Assembly (NCBI RefSeq): GCF_039929605.1
Contig: NZ_JBDSQX010000155.1
Span: 20,821-84,820 of the forward strand
Direction of reading: 5' to 3'
From: Pelomonas sp039929605
GTDB lineage: Bacteria > Pseudomonadota > Gammaproteobacteria > Burkholderiales > Burkholderiaceae_C
Length of the DNA: 64,000 nt
The position numbers were made by a program, and so were the translations under genes. The notes beneath the pieces were generated by a model that was not told where the DNA came from, searched no databases, and saw only the letters and a program-made list of their open reading frames with translations. Below, in pieces: positions 1-8,327 of the stretch; the first letter of the stretch is position 1; the number at the start of each line of letters is the position of its first letter.

Positions 1-758
1 AGCTTGTCGCTCATCAAGGTCGCGGCCGGGAACACGCCCATGCCCGCCGCGCCGAAGGTGGCCAGCAGCGCGCTGTCCTCGAACTCGCCGGCCACCTTGC
101 CGCGCACGCCGTGGCGTTCCAGCCATTGGTTCAGCCGCGGGCGCACGGCGGCGTGGTCGGTGGGCAGCAGCAGCGGCACGTCGGCCAGCGACGCGGGGAA
201 GTCCCGCATCGCCGCTTCGGCCCAACGCGGCGCCGCAAACCAGGCCATCGGCGAGCTGCCGAGCGCATGGCTGTAGACGCGCAGGTTGGGGTTGGGCGGC
301 GCCGGCCGGTCGGCCAGCACGACGTCCAGCCGGTGCAGCGCCAGGTCGCCGAGCAGGTCGTCGAACTCGTCCTCGTGGCAGAGCAGGCGCAGGTGGGGCG
401 TGTCGATGATGGGCTGCAGCAGGCTTTGCACGACGAGCTTGGGTAGGCCATCGGAAATGCCCACGGCCAACCGCACGGCCGGCGCTGTGGCGGCGTCGCG
501 CACACGCTCGGGCAGCGTCTCGCCGAGCGAGAAGATCTGCTCGGCCACCTCCAGCGCGGCCTGGCCGGCGTCCGTCAGCGTCAGGCCCCGGCCGGCGGGC
601 TTGAGCAGCGCGGCGCCGAGCGACTGCTCCAGCTCGCGCACCTGGGTCGACACCGTCTGCACCGACAAGCCCAGCCGCTCGGCCGCACGCGTGAGCCCGC
701 CCTCCTTGGCCACGGCCCAGAAGTAGTACAGGTGGCGGTAGCTGAAGCTCAGGCTCAT
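1..758 (-). CDS. nhaR: LysR-family regulator, NhaR-like (3' end outside window)
   Basis: Translating the minus strand from the ATG at 758 gives an open frame of about 252 residues that runs off the window edge, so the C-terminus is missing. It starts MSLSFSYRHLYYFWAVAKEG, which matches the opening of NhaR (HLYYFW.V.KEG) rather than a generic LysR. An HTH lies at about residues 18-40 (GGLTRAAERLGLSVQTVS), followed by the start of the substrate-binding domain. NhaR activates sodium/proton antiporter genes in enterobacteria; in Burkholderiales such genes often stand alone and the target is unknown. No nhaA is visible here. The gene diverges from the Bax-inhibitor gene, so the 110-bp gap must hold both promoters. 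The family call is firm; the physiological role is inferred only. Confidence 0.85.
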   Translation of the reverse strand, partial: MSLSFSYRHLYYFWAVAKEGGLTRAAERLGLSVQTVSTQVRELEQSLGAALLKPAGRGLTLTDAGQAALEVAEQIFSLGETLPERVRDAATAPAVRLAVGISDGLPKLVVQSLLQPIIDTPHLRLLCHEDEFDDLLGDLALHRLDVVLADRPAPPNPNLRVYSHALGSSPMAWFAAPRWAEAAMRDFPASLADVPLLLPTDHAAVRPRLNQWLERHGVRGKVAGEFEDSALLATFGAAGMGVFPAATLMSDK

Positions 759-868
759 GGGGTCGTTATCGCAAGTTATGCGGAAGTATCTCTTCTCGGT
801 TCTCTGCTTTTTATTGATTCGATGAAAGCCTAGTCTGGCGGTCCTTGTCGACGGCTCAGGAGGCCCTC

Positions 869-1552
869 ATGCAAAACCAACCCCGCACCCTTGCGATCGC
901 AACGCCCTTCGGCAGCGCGGTCGACCGCGGCACCACCCACCGTGTGCTGCGCAACACCTACGCGCTGCTGTCGCTAACGCTGCTGTTCAGCGCCGCCGTC
1001 GCCTGGGCCGCCGTGGCCTTCAGCCTGCCGGCGCCGGGCCTCATCATCACGCTGGTGGCCTACTTCGGCCTGCTCTTCGGCATCCACAAGCTGAAGAACA
1101 GCGGCATGGCCGTCGGCTTGGTGTTCGCGCTGACCGGCTTCATGGGCTGGACGCTCGGCCCCCTGCTGACCCGCACGCTGTCGCTGCCCTCCGGTGGCCA
1201 GGCCGTGATGCTGGCGCTGGGCGCCACGGGTGCCGTGTTCTTCGCGCTGTCGGCCTATGCCACGACCACCAAGCGTGACCTGTCCTGGATGGGCGGCTTC
1301 CTGTTCGCCGGCATGATCGTTGCGGTGCTGGCCAGCCTAGCAGCGGTCTTCCTGCAGATCCCGGCGCTGTCGCTGACCGTCTCCGCCGTCGTCGCCCTGC
1401 TGTCGGCCGGCCTGATCCTGTTCGAGACCAAGCAGATCGTGGACGGCGGCGAAACCAACTACGTGCTGGCGACCGTCAGCCTGTTCGTGTCCATCTTCAA
1501 CCTGTTCACGAGCCTGCTGCATCTGTTCGGCTTCATGGGTTCGGACGACTGA
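869..1552 (+). CDS. Bax inhibitor-1/YccA family integral membrane protein
   Basis: A 227-residue protein with about seven hydrophobic helices (near residues 31-51, 55-75, 80-100, 112-134, 145-168, 170-190 and 200-222), the layout of the Bax-inhibitor-1 (TMBIM/YccA) family. The short loop LFETKQIVDGGETNY before the last helix is typical of the YccA branch, where E replaces one of the pore aspartates of the calcium-leak members. It should sit in the inner membrane. YccA-type proteins in E. coli modulate FtsH proteolysis, but a role here is inference. An in-frame TTG lies 24 bases upstream; I chose the ATG at 869 because AGGAGG sits at 858-863 with ideal spacing. A strong terminator follows at once, so the gene is probably monocistronic. 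Confidence 0.9.
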   Translation: MQNQPRTLAIATPFGSAVDRGTTHRVLRNTYALLSLTLLFSAAVAWAAVAFSLPAPGLIITLVAYFGLLFGIHKLKNSGMAVGLVFALTGFMGWTLGPLLTRTLSLPSGGQAVMLALGATGAVFFALSAYATTTKRDLSWMGGFLFAGMIVAVLASLAAVFLQIPALSLTVSAVVALLSAGLILFETKQIVDGGETNYVLATVSLFVSIFNLFTSLLHLFGFMGSDD

Positions 1553-1573
1553 CGTTCGGTAGCCCCCGTTGAC

Positions 1574-1607
1574 AGGCGCGCCCCACCTCGGTGGGGCGCG
1601 CCTTTTT
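1574..1607 (+). terminator. Rho-independent terminator after the Bax-inhibitor gene
   Basis: A perfect 14-bp stem, AGGCGCGCCCCACC (1574-1587) and its complement (1590-1603), has a 2-base centre and runs into five Ts. It isolates the upstream gene from icmF. Confidence 0.93.
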
Positions 1608-1609
1608 GG

Positions 1610-1625
1610 TTGACGTTAACGTCAA
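1610..1625. promoter_or_regulatory. Perfect 16-bp palindromic operator upstream of icmF
   Basis: TTGACGTTAACGTCAA is fully self-complementary and lies 41 bp before the icmF start codon. A possible -10 element TAGAAT follows at 1636-1641, so the palindrome would overlap the -35 region. The spaced ACGT halves resemble the operators of MerR-type regulators of branched-chain amino-acid and acyl-CoA catabolism (LiuR-like); that match is from memory. No such regulator gene is in the window. Confidence 0.65.
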
Positions 1626-1666
1626 TTGAGCGGCCTAGAATCCGTCTCCGATCAAGGAGACAAGCC

Positions 1667-4600
1667 ATGACCGATCTCGCCGCCGACTACAAGGCACTGG
1701 CCGAGTACCGCCCGACCCACAAGGTCCGATTCGTCACCGCCGCCAGCCTGTTCGACGGGCATGACGCCGCCATCAACATCATGCGGCGCATCCTGCAGGG
1801 CATGGGGGCAGAGGTCATCCACCTCGGCCATAACCGCTCGGTGGACGAGGTCGTCACGGCAGCGTTGCAGGAGGATGCGCAAGGCATCGCCATCTCTTCC
1901 TACCAGGGCGGGCACGTCGAGTACTTCAAGTACATGACGCAGCTGCTGAAGGAACGCGGCGGCGAGCGCATCCAGGTGTTCGGCGGCGGCGGCGGCGTCA
2001 TCGTGCCGGCCGAGATCCGCGAACTGGCCGAGCACGGCGTGCGCATCTTCAGCCCCGAGGACGGCCAGCGCATGGGGCTGCAGGGAATGATCGGCGAGAT
2101 GGTCATGAAGGCCGACCAGGACTTCAGCGTGCATGCGCCGAAGAGCCTGTCTTCAATCACTGGTCACTCCGAATCTGCGTGGCGTTCGTTGGCGCAGCTG
2201 CTGACGGCGCTGGAGAACGGCAAGGCCGAGGAATCAATCGTCGACGCGCTGCGTTCGCAGGCCAAGGCGATCAAGACGCCCGTGCTCGGCATCACCGGCA
2301 CCGGCGGCGCCGGCAAGTCCAGCCTGACCGATGAGCTGATCCGCCGCCTGCGCCTGGACCAGGGTGACGCGCTGCGCGTGGCGCTGATCTCCATCGACCC
2401 GTCACGCCGCAAGAGCGGTGGCGCGCTGCTGGGCGACCGCATCCGAATGAATGCGATCAGCCCGTGGTCGCAAGGCCAGCGGGTGTTCATGCGCAGCCTC
2501 GCCACGCGCGACTTCGGCAGCGAAATCTCCCCCGCCCTCCCAGACGTCATCGCCGCCGCCAAGGTCGCCGGCTTCGATCTCGTCATCGTCGAGACCTCCG
2601 GCATCGGCCAGGGCGACGCGGCCATCGTGCCGCTGGTCAACGTGCCGATGTATGTGATGACGCCCGAGTTCGGCGCCGCCAGCCAGCTCGAGAAGATCGA
2701 CATGCTGGACTTCGCCGAGTTCGTCGCCATCAACAAGTTCGATCGCAAGGGCTCGCTGGACGCACTGCGCGACGTCGCCAAGCAAGTGCAGCGCAACCGC
2801 GAGGCGTTCACGGTGATGCCGGACACGATGCCGGTGTTCGGCACCATGGCGAGCCGCTTCAACGACGACGGCGTGACGGCGCTGTATCAAGCGCTGAAGG
2901 CCCGCCTCGCCGGCCTCGGCCTGCCCATCACCGAAGGCCGCCTGCCGCTCGTCAACACCCGCCACAGCACCCACCAGACCCCCATCGTGCCGGCCAACCG
3001 CGTGCGCTACCTGGCCGACATCTGCGAGACCGTGCGCGGCTACAAGGCCCGTGCGCGCAAGCAGGCCGCGCTGGCCCGCGAGGTCCAGCAGCTGGAAGCC
3101 AGCCGCGCAATGCTGCAGGCCGCCAACCCCGACAAGCAAGGCGCCCGGGCTGCTTTGGGTGACCTGGCCGAGCAGCGCCGCAGCAAGCTGGACGGCGACG
3201 CGCGCCAGCTGCTTCAACAGTGGCCCGACATGGTGAAGGCCTACGCGGGCGACGAGTACGTCGTGAAGATCCGCGACAAGGAGCTGCGCACCGCGCTCGT
3301 TACGCAAAGCCTCTCGGGCACCAAGATCCGCAAGGTCGTGCTGCCGGGCTACGAATGCCACGGCGAGCTGCTGAAGTGGCTGATGCTGGAGAACGTGCCT
3401 GGCAGCTTCCCCTACGCGGCCGGCGTGTTCGCGTTCAAGCGCGAGGGCGAGGACCCGACCCGCATGTTCGCCGGCGAAGGCGATGCCTTCCGCACCAACC
3501 GCCGCTTCAAGCTGGTCAGCGAAGGCCTGCCCGCCAAGCGCCTGTCCACCGCCTTCGACTCGGTCACGCTGTACGGCGCCGACCCCGCGCCGCGGCCCGA
3601 CATCTACGGCAAGGTGGGCAACTCCGGCGTGAGCATCGCGACGCTGGACGACATGAAGGTGCTGTACGACGGCTTCGACCTTTGCAGCCCGACCACGTCG
3701 GTGTCGATGACGATCAACGGCCCGGCGCCGTCGATCCTGGCGATGTTCATGAACACCGCCATCGACCAGAACCTCGCCAAGTTCCGCGCCGACAACGGCC
3801 GTGAGCCCACCGCAGACGAAGCCGCCAAGATCAAGGACTGGGTGCTGGCCAATGTGCGCGGCACCGTGCAGGCCGACATCCTGAAGGAAGACCAGGGCCA
3901 GAACACCTGCATCTTCTCGACCGAGTTCTCATTGAAGGTCATGGGCGACATCGCCGAGTACTTCGTGCATCACAACGTGCGCAACTTCTACTCGGTGAGC
4001 ATCTCGGGGTATCACATCGCCGAGGCGGGTGCGAACCCGATCAGCCAACTCGCCCTGACGCTGTCGAACGGCTTCACCTTCGTGGAGGCCTACCTGGCGC
4101 GCGGCATGCACATCGACGACTTCGCGCCCAACCTGAGCTTCTTCTTCAGCAACGGAATGGACCCGGAATACACCGTGCTCGGCCGCGTCGCCCGCCGCAT
4201 CTGGGCCATCGCCATGCGCGACCGTTACGGCGCGAATGAGCGGAGTCAAAAACTCAAATACCACGTGCAAACCTCGGGCCGCAGCCTGCACGCGCAGGAG
4301 ATCGCCTTCAACGACATCCGCACGACGCTGCAGGCGCTGATCGCCGTTTACGACAACTGCAACTCGCTGCACACCAACGCCTACGACGAGGCGATCACGA
4401 CGCCCACCGACGAGAGCGTGCGCCGCGCGATGGCCATCCAGCTCGTCATCAACCGCGAGTGGGGCCTGGCCAAGAACGAGAACCCGAGCCAAGGCGCCTT
4501 CATCATCGACGAGCTGACCGAGCTGGTCGAAGAGGCGGTGCTGCAAGAGTTCGAGCGCATCAGCGAACGCGGCGGCGTGCTCGGCGCGATGGAAACCGGC

Positions 4601-4957
4601 TACCAGCGCGGCCGCATCCAGGAAGAGTCGATGCACTACGAGATGCTCAAGCACACCGGCGAATACCCCATCATCGGCGTCAACACCTTCCGCAACCCGC
4701 ATGGCGAGACCGTGCCGGAGCACATCGAGCTGGCACGCTCGACGGATGAAGAGAAGCAGTCGCAGCTGGCGCGGCTGGCCGAGTTCCAGGCCCGCCATGC
4801 GGCTGAGGCACCGGCCATGCTGGCGCGGCTGCAGCAGGCCGTCATCGAGAACCGCAATGTCTTCGACGTGCTGATGGACGCCGTGCGCGTGTGCTCGCTC
4901 GGCCAGATCACCGGCGCGCTGTTCGAGGTGGGCGGGCAGTACCGGCGCAGCATGTGA
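1667..4957 (+). CDS. icmF: Fused isobutyryl-CoA mutase IcmF
   Basis: A 1096-residue adenosylcobalamin enzyme carrying, in order, a B12-binding domain, a MeaB-like G-protein chaperone and the acyl-CoA mutase TIM barrel. FDGHDAA near residue 29 supplies the cobalt-ligand histidine (H32). GITGTGGAGKS at 208-218 is the P-loop of the GTPase module that loads and repairs the cofactor. The mutase domain fills the C-terminal half. IcmF interconverts isobutyryl-CoA and n-butyryl-CoA, and in some bacteria isovaleryl-CoA and pivalyl-CoA, linking valine/leucine and short-chain fatty-acid catabolism. The ATG at 1667 follows AAGGAGA (1654-1660); a frame extension to 1610 would cover the palindrome and is rejected. 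The length and three-module order fit the family exactly. The gene stands alone between its operator and the ATPase gene. Confidence 0.96.
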   Translation: MTDLAADYKALAEYRPTHKVRFVTAASLFDGHDAAINIMRRILQGMGAEVIHLGHNRSVDEVVTAALQEDAQGIAISSYQGGHVEYFKYMTQLLKERGGERIQVFGGGGGVIVPAEIRELAEHGVRIFSPEDGQRMGLQGMIGEMVMKADQDFSVHAPKSLSSITGHSESAWRSLAQLLTALENGKAEESIVDALRSQAKAIKTPVLGITGTGGAGKSSLTDELIRRLRLDQGDALRVALISIDPSRRKSGGALLGDRIRMNAISPWSQGQRVFMRSLATRDFGSEISPALPDVIAAAKVAGFDLVIVETSGIGQGDAAIVPLVNVPMYVMTPEFGAASQLEKIDMLDFAEFVAINKFDRKGSLDALRDVAKQVQRNREAFTVMPDTMPVFGTMASRFNDDGVTALYQALKARLAGLGLPITEGRLPLVNTRHSTHQTPIVPANRVRYLADICETVRGYKARARKQAALAREVQQLEASRAMLQAANPDKQGARAALGDLAEQRRSKLDGDARQLLQQWPDMVKAYAGDEYVVKIRDKELRTALVTQSLSGTKIRKVVLPGYECHGELLKWLMLENVPGSFPYAAGVFAFKREGEDPTRMFAGEGDAFRTNRRFKLVSEGLPAKRLSTAFDSVTLYGADPAPRPDIYGKVGNSGVSIATLDDMKVLYDGFDLCSPTTSVSMTINGPAPSILAMFMNTAIDQNLAKFRADNGREPTADEAAKIKDWVLANVRGTVQADILKEDQGQNTCIFSTEFSLKVMGDIAEYFVHHNVRNFYSVSISGYHIAEAGANPISQLALTLSNGFTFVEAYLARGMHIDDFAPNLSFFFSNGMDPEYTVLGRVARRIWAIAMRDRYGANERSQKLKYHVQTSGRSLHAQEIAFNDIRTTLQALIAVYDNCNSLHTNAYDEAITTPTDESVRRAMAIQLVINREWGLAKNENPSQGAFIIDELTELVEEAVLQEFERISERGGVLGAMETGYQRGRIQEESMHYEMLKHTGEYPIIGVNTFRNPHGETVPEHIELARSTDEEKQSQLARLAEFQARHAAEAPAMLARLQQAVIENRNVFDVLMDAVRVCSLGQITGALFEVGGQYRRSM

Positions 4958-4978
4958 ACAAGATATCTTCCTTGCTAA

Positions 4979-4997
4979 TTGAGCACTTGTCGCTCAA
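4979..4997. promoter_or_regulatory. Inverted repeat ahead of the AAA/DUF4143 gene
   Basis: TTGAGC (4979-4984) and GCTCAA (4992-4997) flank a 7-base centre in an AT-rich pocket that ends just before the ATG at 5004. Its position overlapping the probable promoter or leader suggests an operator or a hairpin that masks the start. This is inference from position only. Confidence 0.35.
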
Positions 4998-5003
4998 AAT
5001 GCA

Positions 5004-6173
5004 ATGATGATTGATCGCCGCACCGAAGCTCGTTTGGCCGAACGCATGGCGCGCTCGCCGGCCGTGCTGCTGCTCGGGCCGCGCCAGGTGGGCAAGAGCA
5101 CGCTGGCTCAAACCGTGGCGGCCAGCCAGCCCGGCGCGGTGATGCTGGACCTGGAGCGCGCCTCGGACCGCGCCCAGCTGGCCGAGCCCGAGCTGTTCTT
5201 CGCCCGCCACCGCGACCATCTCGTCGTGCTCGACGAGGTGCAGCTCATGCCCGAGCTGTTCAGCGTGCTGCGCCCCGAGATCGACGCCCTGCGCCGGCCC
5301 GGGCGCTTCCTGATGCTGGGCTCGGCCTCCGGTGAACTGCTGCGTCAAAAAAGCGAGAGCCTGGCCGGCCGCATCAGCTACCTGGAGCTGCCGCCGGTGC
5401 TGGCGCTGGAGCAGCCCGACTCCTTGGGCGCACTGCAGCAGCTGTGGCTGCGTGGTGGCTTCCCGCTCAGCCTGCTGGCGCCCGACGAGGCGGCGTCGTT
5501 CGGCTGGCGGCAGGACTTCATCGAGAGCTTCCTGCTGCGCGACCTGGCGCAGATGGGCGTCAAGGTGGCGGCCGAGAGCCTGCACCGCTTCTGGCGCATG
5601 CAGGCCCATCTGCAGGGGCAGCAATTCAACGCATCGGCGCTGGGCGCGTCGCTCGGCGGGCTGGCGCACACGACGGTGGCGCGCTACCTGGACACGCTGG
5701 TGGACGCGCTGATGCTGCGTCGCCTGGAACCCGTGCTACCCAACCTCGGCAAGCGGCTCATCAAGTCGCCCAAGGTCTATGTGCGCGACAGCGGCCTCGT
5801 GCATGCGCTGCTGGGCGTGCAGGACCTGGACGCGCTGCAGGGTCACCCCATCGTCGGCGCGTCCTGGGAGGGCTTCGTCATCGAGCAGGTGGCCGCTGCC
5901 GTTGCCGAGGTGATGCCGGAAGCGCAACTCGGCTACTACCGCACGGCCGCCGGCACGGAGCTGGACGTCGTCATCGAGCAAGGCAGTCGCCGGCTGGGGC
6001 TGGAGATCAAGTTCTCGGCCGCACCCAAGGTGGGCAAGGGCTTCTGGCAGGCGCTGACCGACCTGCAGCCCGAGCGCGCGGCGGTCGTTGCGCCGGTGGC
6101 CAGGCGCTACCCACTCAAGAACGGCGTTGACGTGCTGCCGGTTCGCGAGCTTGTCGACTGGCTGGCTGGTTGA
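5004..6173 (+). CDS. AAA-family ATPase with DUF4143 C-terminus
   Basis: A 389-residue protein. GPRQVGKS at residues 25-32 is the Walker A loop and LVVLDEVQ at 73-80 the Walker B strand of the AAA_14 ATPases. The C-terminal half is DUF4143, ending with a GTELDVV...GLEIKFS stretch that has the E-x-D / E-x-K spacing of a PD-(D/E)XK nuclease-like fold. Proteins of this family are widespread, usually solitary and often patchily distributed; their function is unknown, although nucleic-acid transactions are suspected. Two ATGs stand in tandem (5004 and 5007) and no clear ribosome site is visible, so initiation could be at either. It converges on the transglycosylase gene with 3 bases between the stops. 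Confidence 0.88.
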   Translation: MMIDRRTEARLAERMARSPAVLLLGPRQVGKSTLAQTVAASQPGAVMLDLERASDRAQLAEPELFFARHRDHLVVLDEVQLMPELFSVLRPEIDALRRPGRFLMLGSASGELLRQKSESLAGRISYLELPPVLALEQPDSLGALQQLWLRGGFPLSLLAPDEAASFGWRQDFIESFLLRDLAQMGVKVAAESLHRFWRMQAHLQGQQFNASALGASLGGLAHTTVARYLDTLVDALMLRRLEPVLPNLGKRLIKSPKVYVRDSGLVHALLGVQDLDALQGHPIVGASWEGFVIEQVAAAVAEVMPEAQLGYYRTAAGTELDVVIEQGSRRLGLEIKFSAAPKVGKGFWQALTDLQPERAAVVAPVARRYPLKNGVDVLPVRELVDWLAG

Positions 6174-6176
6174 ACA

Positions 6177-7160
6177 TCAACGCGACTGGATCACCTGCAT
6201 CGCCGCCTTCACGCGCAGCAGCATGGGCGACGCGCCCACCACGCTGGCGTCGAAGGGATGCAGTCGCTGGCCACCGGTCGCCGCCATGATCTTGCGCACG
6301 TACAGCCGCGTCTCGGCATACGGCGGCACGCCGAGGTAGCGGTCCACCGCGCCCTCGCCGGCGTTGTACGCGGCCAGCGCCAGCATCACATCGCCCTCGA
6401 AATAGGCCAGCAGCCAGCGCAGATAGGCCATGCCGCCGCGTATGTTCTGCGCGGGATCGCTGAGGCGCGTGACGCGAAATCGCGCGGCGGTGCCGGGCAT
6501 CAGCTGCATCAGGCCCTGCGCCTTCTTGGGCGACTCGGCCAGCGGGTCGAAGTTGGATTCCTGCGCCATCAATGCGAGCACCAGCGCGGGTGCGAGCTGG
6601 TACTCGGGCGCCAGCAGCTTCACGTAGTTGACGATGGCCGGTGGCGCCTGCGGCGGCAGCGGCAGCGTGGCCCACAACGAGATGGGCTTGGCGCCGCGCG
6701 CGGGCTGCGGCGGAGCGACGGGCAGCGGGTCGGTCTCGGGTGGGCGCAGGCAGGGCGGCGGGTCGCCCAGCGGCGTGCCGCCCATGCGGGCGAGCATGTT
6801 CTGCGCTTGGTCCATGCCCTGCTCGGCCGCAGCCGCGAACATGTGGGCCGCCTCGGCATCGTTGCGCTGGATGCCGCGTGCGTTGGTCAGCATCCAGCCC
6901 AGGCTGTACTGCGCCTCGGCGTCGCCGTAGCGCGAGGCTCGGCAATAGAGCTTGGCGGCGGCCACCTCGTCGCGCTTCATGCCGTCGCCATACTCCAGCG
7001 CCTTGGCCTCGTGGCGCCAACGCTCCACCTGGGCGGGCACCACCGGCCCACGCTCGCCGGGCGGCATGGTGGGGCGGGGCAGTTGCTCCAGCGTCAGCTG
7101 CGGCAGCTGCGCTATGGCCGAAGAGCCGGCAAGAAACAGGGGCAGCAGCAGGCGTCGCAA
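6177..7160 (-). CDS. Lytic transglycosylase with Sel1-like repeats
   Basis: A 327-residue exported protein. Residues 1-17 form a signal peptide (MRRLLLPLFLAGSSAIA). Residues 60-128 hold two Sel1/TPR-like repeats (DAEAQYSLGWML, DQAQNMLARM), then a proline-rich linker. Residues 185-300 are an SLT lysozyme-like domain with the catalytic glutamate E201 in ALMAQESNFDP, followed by GLMQLMPGTA and AYNAGEGAV. It should cleave murein between MurNAc and GlcNAc in the periplasm, giving 1,6-anhydro ends. The Sel1 repeats suggest a protein partner. It is similar in type to stand-alone MltE/Slt-like enzymes. Its promoter must lie in the 72 bp shared with the divergent YdeI-like gene. Confidence 0.92.
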   Translation of the reverse strand: MRRLLLPLFLAGSSAIAQLPQLTLEQLPRPTMPPGERGPVVPAQVERWRHEAKALEYGDGMKRDEVAAAKLYCRASRYGDAEAQYSLGWMLTNARGIQRNDAEAAHMFAAAAEQGMDQAQNMLARMGGTPLGDPPPCLRPPETDPLPVAPPQPARGAKPISLWATLPLPPQAPPAIVNYVKLLAPEYQLAPALVLALMAQESNFDPLAESPKKAQGLMQLMPGTAARFRVTRLSDPAQNIRGGMAYLRWLLAYFEGDVMLALAAYNAGEGAVDRYLGVPPYAETRLYVRKIMAATGGQRLHPFDASVVGASPMLLRVKAAMQVIQSR

Positions 7161-7232
7161 GGGTCGGTCCGGAGGGGTCAGGCGGGGGCCGAAAGTCTAG
7201 ACTGGCGACCCACCCCTTTGCCGCGAGTGCCC

Positions 7233-7829
7233 ATGCCCACGCTCGACCCACGCATCGACAGCTATCTCGCCGGCGTGCCGGCATTCGCGTTGCCCATCCT
7301 GCAATGCCTGCGCGAGGACGTGCACGCGGCCTGCCCCGATGTCGTCGAGACGATCAAGTGGAGCCGGCCTCATTTCATGCTCAACGACAAGCTGCTGTGC
7401 GGCATGTCGGCCTTCAAGGCGCACTGCACCTTCAGCCTCTGGGAGCGCGAGGGCGCACCCGAAGGCAAGGCCGGCGCGATGGGCGATTTCGGCCGCATCG
7501 AGAGCGCGACCGACCTGCCCTCGCGCACTGAGCTCCGCAAGCAGATCAAGGCAGCCGCCGCGCTACTACAGGCCGGCGCACCGCGCGCGCAAAAGCCCAA
7601 CCGCGAGCCGCGTGCGCAGCTGGACATGCCGGCCGATTTCGCCGCCGCGCTCGCCCAGGTCAAGGCGGCCCAGCAGCACTACGACGCCTTCGCGCCGAGC
7701 AAGCAGCGCGACTACCTGGAGTGGGTGCTGGAGGCCAAGCGCGAGGACACGCGCGCCAAGCGCATCGCGCAAGCCGTGGCGTGGCTGGCCGAGGGCAAGT
7801 CGCGGAACTGGAAGTACGAGAGTTGCTAA
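7233..7829 (+). CDS. YdeI/OmdA-family protein with DUF1801 domain
   Basis: A 198-residue cytoplasmic protein. The first 120 residues look like DUF1801 (PDVVETIKWSRPHFML, with the W/F-rich pocket typical of that fold), and the C-terminal part (residues 135-198) matches the bacteriocin-protection YdeI/OmdA tail, rich in Lys and Glu and ending RNWKYESC. The biochemical role of both domains is unknown; E. coli-type relatives have been linked to resistance to polymyxin or bacteriocins. The ATG at 7233 is the start; a much longer frame upstream is antisense to the transglycosylase. A TAGACT hexamer at 7197-7202 could serve as its -10 element. Confidence 0.85.
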   Translation: MPTLDPRIDSYLAGVPAFALPILQCLREDVHAACPDVVETIKWSRPHFMLNDKLLCGMSAFKAHCTFSLWEREGAPEGKAGAMGDFGRIESATDLPSRTELRKQIKAAAALLQAGAPRAQKPNREPRAQLDMPADFAAALAQVKAAQQHYDAFAPSKQRDYLEWVLEAKREDTRAKRIAQAVAWLAEGKSRNWKYESC

Positions 7830-8327
7830 GGCGACGCCGAAGAAGTCCCCGTGATGCAGAACGCCCTGGTTTGGGATGAACTGCAAGGCGCAAGCCGCAG
7901 TCATAACTGGCTATCCGCGAGGCTTGTGCAGGCGGTGCCCAGGCCGGCAGACGCGCAGGCGGAGCCGGGGAGATTCATCCGGTCGCGGTTTGAGGCGTGT
8001 CAGCGCAAGGGCTCAGCCCGACGGCCTCGCGGGCGGCTGAGCGAGGCTAACGCTAGCGGGGCCGGCCTATTTCTCCAGCGACGCGAGTAAGTCGGGCAGG
8101 CCTGCAATGCCGCTTCGCGCCTTGCGGGTCAAGGCGTTGGATTCCTGCCCCAGCGCTCCTCGGATCTGTGCCATTGCATTTGCCGCTCAGCGCCCGTCGC
8201 GCCGAAGCGCAGAACGGTAAGGCTTTGTTCAGCCTGGTTAACGGCGCAAGGATTGCTCACAGCTCGCTACGTTTGCTCTGGAAGGACTGCCTAAAGTCGC
8301 GGCTCCTTCTTCTCCACGAGTCCACCA
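7830..8327. other. Intergenic region of about 500 bp, possible repeat or remnant
   Basis: No convincing gene fills this gap. It contains an inverted repeat GCTCAGCC (8011-8018) with GGCTGAGC (8035-8042), followed by the internally symmetric GCTAACGCTAGC. A plus-strand frame at 7851-8090 is open, but its composition looks like non-coding repeat rather than protein. The last 100 bp before 8328 presumably hold the promoter of the OmpA lipoprotein gene. I cannot name an element. Confidence 0.4.
8067..8174 (-). CDS. Possible 35-residue peptide or gene remnant
   Basis: On the minus strand an ATG at 8174 opens a 35-codon frame beginning MAQIRGALGQ and ending LPDLLASLEK before TAG. The amino-acid mix looks more like coding sequence than the surroundings do. 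There is no clear Shine-Dalgarno, an in-frame stop lies four codons upstream of the ATG, and I recognise no family. It may be the tail of a lost gene or chance. Confidence 0.15.
   Translation of the reverse strand: MAQIRGALGQESNALTRKARSGIAGLPDLLASLEK

Noticed and set aside
1610..1666. Upstream extension of icmF by 19 codons
   Set aside because: It covers the palindromic operator and probable promoter, and the ATG at 1667 has a good ribosome site.
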